20,164 nt of DNA from an uncultured Eubacteriales bacterium. GTDB lineage: Bacteria; Bacillota; Clostridia; Oscillospirales; Oscillospiraceae. Position numbers and translations under genes: made by a program. Location: assembly GCA_900546485.1 (NCBI GenBank), contig URDK01000045.1:1-20164 (forward strand), in the 5' to 3' direction. How positions within the stretch are numbered: position 1 is the stretch's first letter; each line of letters begins with the position of its first letter. Below the pieces are notes generated by a model. That model was given only the letters and a program-made list of their open reading frames with translations, did no database searches and had not been told where the DNA came from. Positions 1 through 6,253 of this stretch are shown here, piece by piece.

Positions 1-161
1 CCGAGATGTACGACTGGTACGAGAGCCAGGTCTGCCTGCTCAAGCCCGGCGAGACCGAGGCTCCGGACGGCAAGATCGGCCTCGGCATCCTCTATGAGGA
101 CAACACCCGCGAGGAGCTCTGCGATGTGCAGGCTGAGAAGAAGGAGGCTGCAAGGAAATGA
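1..161 (+). CDS. 2-oxoacid:ferredoxin oxidoreductase, beta (TPP-binding) subunit, C-terminal end
   Basis: Only the last 52 codons are in the window; the frame is open from base 3 to a TGA at 159-161. The peptide contains 'DGKIGLGILYED', which resembles the 'GKIPxGVLYxE' end of the thiamine-diphosphate (beta) subunits of 2-oxoacid:ferredoxin oxidoreductases. The catalytic and cofactor-binding parts lie upstream of the window. The TGA overlaps the ATG of the next gene (ATGA at 158-161), so translation is probably coupled. Identity rests mainly on context: the delta and gamma subunits of the same enzyme follow directly. The 2-oxoacid used (pyruvate, 2-oxoglutarate, 2-oxoisovalerate or an aryl-pyruvate) cannot be read from this fragment. 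Confidence 0.72.
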   Translation, partial: EMYDWYESQVCLLKPGETEAPDGKIGLGILYEDNTREELCDVQAEKKEAARK

Positions 162-361
162 AGATAAGCATAGACAGCAAGTGGTGCAAGGGCTGCGGCC
201 TCTGTGTGCGCGCCTGCCCGAAGGACGTCCTCGCCATAGGCCATGAGCGCAGCAGCGGCGGCTATCTGATGCCCTACGCCAAGGCTCCCGAGAACTGCAT
301 AGCCTGCGGCAGCTGCGAGCGCACCTGCCCCGACGTCTGCATCCAGGTCACGAAGGAATAA
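158..361 (+). CDS. 2-oxoacid:ferredoxin oxidoreductase delta subunit (2x[4Fe-4S] ferredoxin)
   Basis: A 67-residue protein with two complete [4Fe-4S] motifs, CKGCGLCVRACP (Cys10, 13, 16, 20) and CIACGSCERTCP (Cys47, 50, 53, 57), and one extra Cys61. This length and arrangement are typical of the small ferredoxin-like delta subunit of four-subunit KorABCD/VorABCD-type complexes, which passes electrons from the TPP site to external ferredoxin in the cytoplasm. Its start overlaps the stop of the beta-subunit gene, and the gamma subunit begins 15 bp downstream, so all belong to one operon. It could be called a generic ferredoxin, but its position between beta and gamma genes makes the subunit assignment strong. 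Confidence 0.88.
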   Translation: MKISIDSKWCKGCGLCVRACPKDVLAIGHERSSGGYLMPYAKAPENCIACGSCERTCPDVCIQVTKE

Positions 362-376
362 GGAGGGGTAAAGCAT

Positions 377-928
377 ATGCGTAAGGACTTCAGATTCGGC
401 GGCTCCGGCGGACAGGGCGTGATCTCCCTCGCCGTGCTGCTGGCAAACGCCTACGGCGTACAAAACGGCTACGAGGTCGCCCAGACCCAGAGCTACGGCC
501 CCGCCGCCCGCGGCGGCGCCTGCAAGGCGGAGCTCGTCATCTCCGACGAGCGCATCGACTACGTCAAGGCCGACGTGCTCGACGCCTTTGTCTCCTTCAA
601 CAAGCAGAGCTTCGACAAGTTCAAGGGCGACGTGAACCCGAACACCCGGCTCTTCCTGGACAGTACCTTCATAACCAGGGAGGATGCGGCCAGCTGCAAC
701 GCCGGCACGGTCTACATGTTCCCGGCCACCCAGCTGGCCGAGGAGAACTTCGGTACGGCCGTCTGCTCCAACATCGTCATGATGGGCTTCATCGCGGCCA
801 AGAGCAGCGAGATAACGCTTGAAAATGCCCAGGAGGCCATCAAGGAGGTTATGAGCCCGAAGATAGTGCCGATGAACCTCAAGGCCCTGCAGCTGGGTTA
901 CGACAAGGGCAAGAGCGAAGAATTCTAA
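377..928 (+). CDS. 2-oxoacid:ferredoxin oxidoreductase gamma subunit
   Basis: A 183-residue protein of the pyruvate/ketoisovalerate oxidoreductase gamma family. The N-terminus carries the family's glycine-rich signature GGSGGQGV (residues 8-15), followed by the characteristic 'TQSYGPAARGGACKAELVIS' block (about residues 37-56). This domain takes part in CoA binding and subunit assembly of the complex that converts a 2-oxoacid and CoA into acyl-CoA, CO2 and reduced ferredoxin. The start is supported by an AAGGAGGGG ribosome binding site at 360-368. Length is normal for a stand-alone gamma subunit. The substrate is not determined; KorC, VorC and IorB are all possible names. Confidence 0.88.
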   Translation: MRKDFRFGGSGGQGVISLAVLLANAYGVQNGYEVAQTQSYGPAARGGACKAELVISDERIDYVKADVLDAFVSFNKQSFDKFKGDVNPNTRLFLDSTFITREDAASCNAGTVYMFPATQLAEENFGTAVCSNIVMMGFIAAKSSEITLENAQEAIKEVMSPKIVPMNLKALQLGYDKGKSEEF

Positions 929-941
929 TAGGAGAACAGCC

Positions 942-2417
942 ATGGAAAGAGTACCGCTGTCAATGCGGGACAAGATAATGTCCGCCGAGAAAGCTGCCAT
1001 GCTCATCCACAGCGGCATGTCGATAGGCGTCAGCGGGTTTACCAGCGTCGGATATCCCAAGGCGGTGCCGAATGCGCTGGTGAAATCAGGCCACGCCAGG
1101 GACCTGACCATCTGCGTCGGGGCCGCTGTGGGCGACGAGATCGACGGGGCGATGGTCCGGGCCGGGCTCGTTAAGCGGCGCTACGCGCACCAGTCCAATC
1201 CGGACCTGCGCAACGCCATAAACAGGGGAGAGGTGGAGTACAGCGACGTACACATCTCGCACTTCCCCATGAATATCAACCAGCGCACAGGCAAGCCGCT
1301 GGACTTCGCCCTCATAGAGTGCACTGCCGTAAGCGAGGACGGGCTGTATCTTGCGGCCTCCGCGGGCAGCTCCGATGCGTCGGTCCGCAACGCGGACAAG
1401 GTCATCGTCGAGATAAACGAGAACCTCCCCGAGGGCCTCGTGGGCATGCACGACATCTTCGAGGTCGGCCTGCCCCCGCACGCGAGGATTATACCCATCA
1501 CCGACCCGCGCGACCGTGTCGGCACGCCGTATATCCCCTGCCCGAAGGAGAAGATAGCCGCCATAGTCCTGACGGACCTGCACGACCAGCCGCAGCAGTT
1601 CAAACCCTTTTCGGACAGCACTGCAAAGATAGGCGAAAATGTGGTAAAGTTCCTGCTGGGCGAGGTCGAGGCCGGGCGCCTGCCCGAGTCCATTGGACCC
1701 ATCCAGTCCGGCGTGGGCTCCGTGGGCAACGCCGTGCTCAGCGGCCTCGCCAAGAGCGGGCTCAGGCACCTCATGATGTACACCGAAGTCATGCAGGATT
1801 CGGCGTTCCCCCTCATTGAGCAGGGCGTGTTCGACTTCGTCTCCGCAAGCTCGATAGCCCTGGCCGAGGACAACCGCCGCCGCTTTTACGACAACATCGA
1901 CTACTTCCGGGAGAAGATGCTCATCCGTCCCCAGGAGATATCCAACCATCCGGAGGTCGTGCGCAGGCTGGGCGTCATCGCGCTCAACACCCCGATGGAG
2001 GTGGACATCTACGGCAACGTGAATTCCACCCACACCATGGGCACCAAGATGATGAACGGCATAGGCGGCAGCGGCGACTTTGCCAGGAACGCCAGAATAA
2101 GCATATTCGCGACGGAGTCCACCGCGAAGAAGGGCCTCATCTCCTGCATAGTACCCATGGTCTCGCATGTGGACCAGACCGAGCACGACGTTCAGGTCGT
2201 CATCACCGAGCAGGGTATAGCGGACCTGCGCTGGAAGATACCCCGCGAGAGGGCCGAGCTGCTCATCGAAAACTGCGCGCACCCGGACTACAAGCCCATG
2301 CTCTGGGATTACTACAACACCGCGCTGAAGGTCTCGGCGGGTAAGCATACGCCGCATGTGCTTGAGGAGGCGCTCTCCTGGCACACGCGCTTCCTCGAGA
2401 CCGGCTCTATGAAATGA
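942..2417 (+). CDS. Succinyl-CoA:acetate-type CoA-transferase (acetyl-CoA hydrolase/transferase family)
   Basis: A 491-residue protein close in length (about 500) to the class I CoA-transferases Cat1 and AarC, which move CoA from an acyl-CoA to acetate or another acid through a glutamyl-CoA thioester. The probable catalytic glutamate is Glu282 in 'MMYTEVMQD'. Other family blocks are 'SAGSSDASV' and the late glycine-rich 'GGSGDFARNA'. An AGGAG site at 933-937 supports the start. It follows the gamma subunit by 13 bp, so it may discharge the acyl-CoA made by the oxidoreductase and conserve the thioester energy. Succinate and acetate are family-typical substrates only; branched or short-chain acyl groups are equally possible here. 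A pure acyl-CoA hydrolase is less likely. Confidence 0.85.
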   Translation: MERVPLSMRDKIMSAEKAAMLIHSGMSIGVSGFTSVGYPKAVPNALVKSGHARDLTICVGAAVGDEIDGAMVRAGLVKRRYAHQSNPDLRNAINRGEVEYSDVHISHFPMNINQRTGKPLDFALIECTAVSEDGLYLAASAGSSDASVRNADKVIVEINENLPEGLVGMHDIFEVGLPPHARIIPITDPRDRVGTPYIPCPKEKIAAIVLTDLHDQPQQFKPFSDSTAKIGENVVKFLLGEVEAGRLPESIGPIQSGVGSVGNAVLSGLAKSGLRHLMMYTEVMQDSAFPLIEQGVFDFVSASSIALAEDNRRRFYDNIDYFREKMLIRPQEISNHPEVVRRLGVIALNTPMEVDIYGNVNSTHTMGTKMMNGIGGSGDFARNARISIFATESTAKKGLISCIVPMVSHVDQTEHDVQVVITEQGIADLRWKIPRERAELLIENCAHPDYKPMLWDYYNTALKVSAGKHTPHVLEEALSWHTRFLETGSMK

Positions 2418-2441
2418 TTTGATATGAATTAGGAGGTCAAC

Positions 2442-3407
2442 ATGAGCGAAAACGTTGTTCTTTACTGCGAAAAGCTGCCCACCGAGGGCATGGAGACCCT
2501 CATAATGGAGCTCTGCCCGCCCGAGCTCGACCTGCGCTTCCTGTATCCCGTCAAGAACGGCAAGAAGGGTGACTTTGAGGACGCCAACTACATACTCGCC
2601 TCCATCTGCAAGATAGGCAAGGCGGAGATCGACCGCGCCAAGAACCTCAAGCTCATCCACGTCCCCGCGACCGGCTATAACCACGTCGACCTCGAATACG
2701 CCAAGAGCAAGGGCATCCCCGTCTGCAACTCGGCCGGTGAGAATGCCACCACCACGGCGGAGTTCACCATCGCGCTGATGCTCGCCTGCATGCGCCGCCT
2801 GTCCCAGATAGACAGCCTGGTGAAGAAGGGCGAGTGGCACAGCTGGACCTGGCGTCACGACCAGTACGAGCTGCGCGGCAAGACCAACGGCATAGTCGGA
2901 GGCGGCGCCATAGGCAAGGGCGTCATGCAGCGCCTCCAGGGCTGGGACTGCACCCTCATATACAGCGACCCCTACCGCATGCCCATAGAGAAGGAGCAGG
3001 AGCTCCACTGTGAGTACGTCGACCTCGACACCCTGCTCGAGCGCTCCGACGTTGTCTCCCTGCACTGCCCGCTGACGAACGAGACCCGCGGCCTCATGGG
3101 CGCGGAGCAGTTCAAGAAGATGAAGAAGAACGCCATCATCGTCAACGAGGCGCGCGGCGCCGTCATCGACGACGCGGCCCTGGTCGAGGCCCTGCGCACC
3201 GGCGAGATCTGGGGCGCGGCTCTGGACGTCTGGGAGAAGGAGCCTCTCGATCCCGAGGACCCGCTGTGCAAGTTCGAGAAGGTCATAACCACCTCTCACC
3301 TCGGCGCAGCCACCCGCGAGACCGTCATCCGCTGCTTCAGCATAGGCTATGACAACATCCTCCGTGCCATGAAGGGCGAGGAGCTTGTCAACCGCGTCAA
3401 CAAGTGA
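2442..3407 (+). CDS. D-isomer-specific 2-hydroxyacid dehydrogenase
   Basis: A 321-residue NAD-dependent dehydrogenase of the D-2-hydroxyacid family (phosphoglycerate, D-lactate and hydroxyisocaproate dehydrogenases). The Rossmann motif GGGAIG is at residues 153-158, with Asp176 (in 'YSDPYR') at the end of beta-2, which favours NAD over NADP. The catalytic triad is visible as Arg238 ('NEARGAVID'), Glu267 ('WEKEP') and His286 ('SHLGAAT'). The start has a strong TTAGGAGGT site. There is no C-terminal ACT domain, so it is not a long serine-pathway enzyme. Next to 2-oxoacid oxidoreductase and CoA-transferase genes, the likely role is reducing a 2-oxoacid to a 2-hydroxyacid as an electron sink (inference). 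It is the last gene before a strong hairpin. Confidence 0.88.
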   Translation: MSENVVLYCEKLPTEGMETLIMELCPPELDLRFLYPVKNGKKGDFEDANYILASICKIGKAEIDRAKNLKLIHVPATGYNHVDLEYAKSKGIPVCNSAGENATTTAEFTIALMLACMRRLSQIDSLVKKGEWHSWTWRHDQYELRGKTNGIVGGGAIGKGVMQRLQGWDCTLIYSDPYRMPIEKEQELHCEYVDLDTLLERSDVVSLHCPLTNETRGLMGAEQFKKMKKNAIIVNEARGAVIDDAALVEALRTGEIWGAALDVWEKEPLDPEDPLCKFEKVITTSHLGAATRETVIRCFSIGYDNILRAMKGEELVNRVNK

Positions 3408-3420
3408 CCCTCTCATTTTT

Positions 3421-3456
3421 AAAGGCGGCAGACCCCGTTTGGGGCCTGCCGCCTTT
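3421..3456. terminator. Strong hairpin terminator between convergent genes
   Basis: The arms AAAGGCGGCAG and CTGCCGCCTTT form a perfect 11-bp stem, with a CCCC/GGGG inner extension closed by GTTT. The + strand continues TTTCTTGTCT. It lies 14 bp after the dehydrogenase stop and 21 bp beyond the end of the opposing NTPase gene. The self-complementary AAA/TTT ends would also serve the minus strand, although the U-run there is short. Confidence 0.85.
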
Positions 3457-3476
3457 CTTGTCTGGCGATATGGTTT

Positions 3477-4184
3477 TCAGATCTTGCCGTGCGAAAAGGC
3501 GTCCCAGCTGCGGTGCATGTAGGTCTCGAGGGCCAGGGGCGTGCCTATATATTTCGCATCCCGGCCGTCGGCAAGGAACTCGTCGAGGAACTTCTTCCGT
3601 CCCGTCGTGTGGACGATGGGGATGCCGGTCATGTCCGAGGTCTCGCGGAGGATGTTGTAGCCCCGGCGCAGGTCGTCCGCGCTCGCGTAGTTCAGGAGGT
3701 TGGAGTTGTTCACAAAGCCCGTGACGGTCTGGCGGGCAAAGCCCTCCAGCTCGCCCTTGAGCTTGATTATCTTCTCCGGGCTCTCGGACATGGGGCGGAA
3801 GACGTTCACGATGTCGTAGACCTCCAGCTCCCCGGGTCCGAGCGCGGCAAAGTCCTGATGATAGCGTGCGAGCGAGAGCGCTCCCGCCTGGTCGCCGCCG
3901 ACGTCGAAGATGACGAGGTCCCAGTCCCCGTCAAAAGCCGAAGCCACCTGTGCCGGCATCACAGTCTGCGTCACGCCCTTGCCGACGAAGGAGGGCGAGA
4001 CGACGTTTATGCACTTGTCGATGAGCAGCTGGATGTGGTCGGACATGCGGAAATAGTCATTTATCCTGTCGAGGTCAATGACCTGTGTGCGTTTCCCCTG
4101 CGAGGCCGAGAGCATGGCCATGTTCATGGCTATCTCAGTCTTCCCGGAGCAATAGTTGCCTATGAGTATGATGACCTTTTTCAT
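3477..4184 (-). CDS. P-loop NTPase of unknown function (SIMIBI/CooC-like fold suspected)
   Basis: A 235-residue protein. The Walker A motif is GNYCSGKT (residues 9-16); 'VIDLDRINDYFR' follows at 35-46, and a Walker B-like 'LVIFDVGGDQAG' lies at about 90-101. The DVGGD and the late 'FVNNSNLL' are reminiscent of the MinD/ParA/CooC/CobB group, but the signature lysine of MinD/ParA Walker A motifs (KGGxGKT) is absent. I chose the second ATG (4184): a GGGGG element sits 6 bp before it, while the ATG at 4190 directly abuts that element. The gene lies tail-to-tail with the oxidoreductase operon and head-to-head with the liv leader, with its own promoter. A cofactor-maturation or chaperone role for a neighbouring metalloenzyme is possible but unproven. 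Confidence 0.75.
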   Translation of the reverse strand: MKKVIILIGNYCSGKTEIAMNMAMLSASQGKRTQVIDLDRINDYFRMSDHIQLLIDKCINVVSPSFVGKGVTQTVMPAQVASAFDGDWDLVIFDVGGDQAGALSLARYHQDFAALGPGELEVYDIVNVFRPMSESPEKIIKLKGELEGFARQTVTGFVNNSNLLNYASADDLRRGYNILRETSDMTGIPIVHTTGRKKFLDEFLADGRDAKYIGTPLALETYMHRSWDAFSHGKI

Positions 4185-4208
4185 GCGCATCCCCCGTTTT
4201 TTTCTTCA

Positions 4209-4237
4209 ATTATAAACCCGAAAAAAGCGCGCGTAAA
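4209..4237 (-). promoter_or_regulatory. Probable sigma-A promoter of the P-loop NTPase gene
   Basis: On the minus strand a perfect -10 TATAAT (4214-4209) is preceded, after 17 bp, by TTTACG (4237-4232), which matches the -35 consensus at four of six bases. Transcription would start near 4202, leaving a very short leader. A GCGCGC/GCGCGC dyad (4227-4232 and 4244-4249) overlaps the -35. Confidence 0.6.
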
Positions 4238-4260
4238 GGTATAAGCGCGCAGAAGAAAGG

Positions 4261-4299
4261 GCGGCTGCTGAGAAAAAACTTCCCCGTATCCGCAGCCGC
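4261..4299. repeat. Inverted repeat GCGGCTGC / GCAGCCGC
   Basis: A perfect 8-bp inverted repeat (4261-4268 and 4292-4299) separated by 23 bp, inside the 238-bp stretch between the NTPase promoter and the liv promoter. There is no T-run on either side, so it is not an obvious terminator. It may be an operator or an RNA stem. I see no gene in this stretch. Confidence 0.4.
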
Positions 4300-4422
4300 A
4301 TTCCCCGGCCCGCTTTGCGCCTGAGCACACTGAAATTGGTAAAAAATCTGTGAGGAACGGATAAAATTCAGCGGTGGCAGGGAAATGCATCTGTTGAAAA
4401 CGCGGAAAAATATTCAGGGCGC

Positions 4423-4451
4423 TTGACAGTGAATATTTGTCGTGCTAGATT
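4423..4451 (+). promoter_or_regulatory. Sigma-A promoter of the liv leader/operon
   Basis: A perfect -35 TTGACA (4423-4428), a 17-bp spacer and a -10 TAGATT (4446-4451; four of six matches). Transcription should start near 4458, just before the AAAGGAG site (4467-4473) of the leader ORF. It is the only good promoter I see upstream of livK. Confidence 0.75.
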
Positions 4452-4482
4452 GCATACAACTTCACGAAAGGAGCCGCGAGAG

Positions 4483-4773
4483 ATGTTTGAACGCTACTTC
4501 AACAGCTTTAATACCCGCTTTGACGACCGCGGTTCCTGTACCGCGGCCACTGAGTCTGCCTGCGCGTATTTCGCCTCCAACTCTGCCGACAGCCGCGAAA
4601 ACTCCATAATTCTGCTTAGCCTGGACACCGTTCTTGCGGTGTCCATTTTTGCTGCCCTGCGCCTTATAGTTATACGCCTTGTCAGCCTTATTTCCGTTAT
4701 CGTAGTAAGCATTATAGGCGTTCTTGTAGGCGGCACAGCATCAAAACGACCACGATTGGCATCGGCATACTGA
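4483..4773 (+). CDS. Putative branched-chain amino acid attenuation leader peptide
   Basis: A 96-codon ORF with an AAAGGAG site 9 bp before its ATG and a sigma-A promoter just upstream. The first 40 residues are polar and unremarkable. Residues 42-82 hold 27 Ile/Leu/Val in 41 positions, and residues 59-82 hold 18 in 24 ('LRLIVIRLVSLISVIVVSI' and on). Codons in this run (ATA, GTT, CTT, GTA, ATT) differ clearly from the GTC/CTC/ATC preference of surrounding genes. The TGA (4771-4773) lies 16 bp before a strong terminator, and the livKHMGF importer follows. This matches the logic of ilv/leu attenuator leaders in enterobacteria, though it is about three times longer. The alternative is a small membrane protein, since the hydrophobic run could span a membrane. 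I do not recognise a family. Confidence 0.6.
   Translation: MFERYFNSFNTRFDDRGSCTAATESACAYFASNSADSRENSIILLSLDTVLAVSIFAALRLIVIRLVSLISVIVVSIIGVLVGGTASKRPRLASAY
4527..4546 (+). promoter_or_regulatory. RNA stem-loop in the 5' part of the leader ORF
   Basis: CCGCGGT (4527-4533) and ACCGCGG (4540-4546) form a perfect 7-bp stem with a TCCTGT loop, inside the leader ORF. It may be a pause or competing structure in attenuation. No T-box consensus (AGGGTGGNACCGCG) is present here. Confidence 0.45.
4623..4650 (+). terminator. Intra-leader hairpin with T-run (possible early terminator)
   Basis: GGACACCG (4623-4630) and CGGTGTCC (4637-4644) pair perfectly around a TTCTTG loop and are followed by ATTTTT (4645-4650). 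It has the form of an intrinsic terminator but lies within the leader ORF, immediately before the densest Ile/Leu/Val codon run. A translating ribosome would keep it unfolded, so it could end transcription when the leader is not translated. Confidence 0.55.
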
Positions 4774-4789
4774 TTTGAGTGTATACTTC

Positions 4790-4826
4790 AAACCGGTCCC
4801 GACCATGTGGTCGGGACCGGTTTTTT
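4790..4826 (+). terminator. Attenuator terminator upstream of livK
   Basis: A perfect 15-bp stem (4790-4804 with 4809-4823; arms AAACCGGTCCCGACC and GGTCGGGACCGGTTT) with an ATGT loop and a run of six T (4821-4826). It lies between the leader stop codon and the livK ribosome binding site, so unregulated transcription should mostly end here. This position is expected for a conditional terminator. I could not find by eye a convincing antiterminator partner for either arm. Confidence 0.88.
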
Positions 4827-4864
4827 GTATAAATACGCACAAACTCAAGGAGGAGAAAGTGAAA

Positions 4865-6106
4865 ATGAAGAAGATGAAGAAGTTTTTCGCACTCATGATG
4901 GCAATGGTCATGTGCCTCGGTTTGCTGGCCGGCTGCGGCGAAGAGGCCGCGCCCTCTGACAGCGAGGTCCCAGCGTCCGACACCCCCGCGTCCGACGCCC
5001 CGGCTTCTGAGGCCCCCGAGGGCTCCGACGCCTCCGGCGCCGCCTTCAAGTTCGGCGGCAGCGGTCCCCTGACTGGTGAGAACGCGACCTACGGCGTGGC
5101 CGTCATGAATGGCGCCCAGATAGCGGTGGATGAGATAAACGCCGCGGGCGGCATCAACGGCGCTCAGATAGAGTTCCAGTTCCAGGACGACGTCTCCGAC
5201 AGCGAGACCGCGATCAACGCCTACAACAAGCTCATGGACTGGGGCATGCAGATACTCGTCGGCCCCGTCATCACCGGCCCCGCCATCTCCGTTTCCGCCC
5301 TGGCCTATGAGGACCGCGTCTTTGCCCTGACGCCTAGCGCCTCCTCTCTCGACGTTGTTTCCGGCAAGGACAACATGTTCCAGCTCTGCTTCACCGACCC
5401 CAACCAGGGCATGGGCTCCGCTACCTACATGGGCGCTAACATGCCGGGCAGCAAGGTGGCTGTCATCTACCGCAACGACGATCCCTATTCCCAGGGCATC
5501 CGTGATACCTTCGTGGCTGAGGCCGCCAATCAGGACCTCGAGATAGTCTACGAGGGCACCTTCACCGCCGACACCGCCACCGATTTCTCCGTCCAGCTGA
5601 CCGCCGCCCAGAGCGCCGGCGCCGACGTCGTTTTCCTGCCCATCTACTATCAGCCCGCCTCCATCATCCTCTCCCAGGCCGACGCCATGGGCTATGAGCC
5701 CACCTTCTTCGGCGTGGACGGCATGGACGGCATCCTGACGCTCAAGAACTTCGACATGAGCCTCGCCGAGGGCGTCATGGTTCTGACCCCCTTCTCCGCG
5801 GACGCCACCGATGAGCGCACCGTGAATTTCGTCGCCGAGTACAACGAGCGCTTCGGTGAGACCCCGAACCAGTTCGCCGCCGACGGCTATGACTGCATCT
5901 ACGCCCTCAAGCAGGCCCTCGAGAATGCCGGCTGCACTCCCGACATGAGCACCGAGGATATCTGCGATGCCATGATAGAGCAGTTCACCACCATGAGCTT
6001 CGACGGCCTGACCGGCACCGGCCTCACCTGGGGCACGGACGGCACCGTCAGCAAGCTGCCCATGGCCGTGGTCATCCACGACGGGGCCTACGTTTCCGCT
6101 GAGTAA
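4865..6106 (+). CDS. livK: Branched-chain amino acid ABC transporter substrate-binding lipoprotein
   Basis: About 413 residues. A lipoprotein signal peptide (MKKMKKFFALMM start, hydrophobic core, lipobox LLAG-C with Cys24) anchors it outside the membrane. An Ala/Ser/Asp/Pro-rich linker with repeated 'ASDxP' units (about residues 28-57) leads into a periplasmic-binding-protein type I domain of the Leu/Ile/Val class (Peripla_BP_6): 'FGGSGPLTGENATYG' start, 'AVDEINAAGGINGAQIEF', 'VIYRNDDPYSQG', 'FFGVDGMDG'. It captures amino acids for LivHMGF. AAGGAGG (4847-4853) lies 11 bp from this ATG and 5 bp from an in-frame GTG at 4859, so the start may be two codons earlier. Ligand specificity is inferred from the operon and leader; other amides or amino acids are possible. 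Confidence 0.9.
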   Translation: MKKMKKFFALMMAMVMCLGLLAGCGEEAAPSDSEVPASDTPASDAPASEAPEGSDASGAAFKFGGSGPLTGENATYGVAVMNGAQIAVDEINAAGGINGAQIEFQFQDDVSDSETAINAYNKLMDWGMQILVGPVITGPAISVSALAYEDRVFALTPSASSLDVVSGKDNMFQLCFTDPNQGMGSATYMGANMPGSKVAVIYRNDDPYSQGIRDTFVAEAANQDLEIVYEGTFTADTATDFSVQLTAAQSAGADVVFLPIYYQPASIILSQADAMGYEPTFFGVDGMDGILTLKNFDMSLAEGVMVLTPFSADATDERTVNFVAEYNERFGETPNQFAADGYDCIYALKQALENAGCTPDMSTEDICDAMIEQFTTMSFDGLTGTGLTWGTDGTVSKLPMAVVIHDGAYVSAE

Positions 6107-6130
6107 ACCATTCTTTTACCTCAGGCGCGC

Positions 6131-6156
6131 GGCTGCCGGCTCCCCCGCCGGCGGCC
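6131..6156 (+). promoter_or_regulatory. GC-rich stem-loop region between livK and livH
   Basis: A 10-bp stem with one G-T pair (6131-6140 with 6147-6156, GGCTGCCGGC against GCCGGCGGCC) and a TCCCCC loop. It is followed by further GC-rich dyads up to about 6222, including GGCAGCTGCC. There is no T-run, so it is probably not a full terminator. Such structures between a binding-protein gene and its permease genes often protect the upstream mRNA and lower downstream expression. The rest of the 147-bp gap holds no ORF I believe. Confidence 0.5.
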
Positions 6157-6253
6157 ATGCGCCGTCTGCAGCGGCTGCGGAGGCGGCGGAGCGCCGTCCC
6201 GGCAGCTGCCGCAGAAGCCCGACGACAAAACATAAAATCGAGGTGGGTCTCTT

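Noticed and set aside
1086..3416. Very long minus-strand ORF (776 codons) opposite the CoA-transferase and dehydrogenase genes
   Set aside because: It is antisense to two genes with clear family motifs, and its composition (Ala/Gly/Val/Asp/His-rich) is the usual mirror of GC-rich coding sequence.
4423..4482. Longer leader ORF beginning at the TTG at 4423
   Set aside because: This start codon is the promoter -35 element itself and has no ribosome site. The ATG at 4483 has both promoter and AAAGGAG upstream.
4483..4826. T-box riboswitch in the liv leader
   Set aside because: No AGGGTGGNACCGCG motif or matching antiterminator is present. The CCGCGG repeat near 4527-4546 is a simple hairpin.
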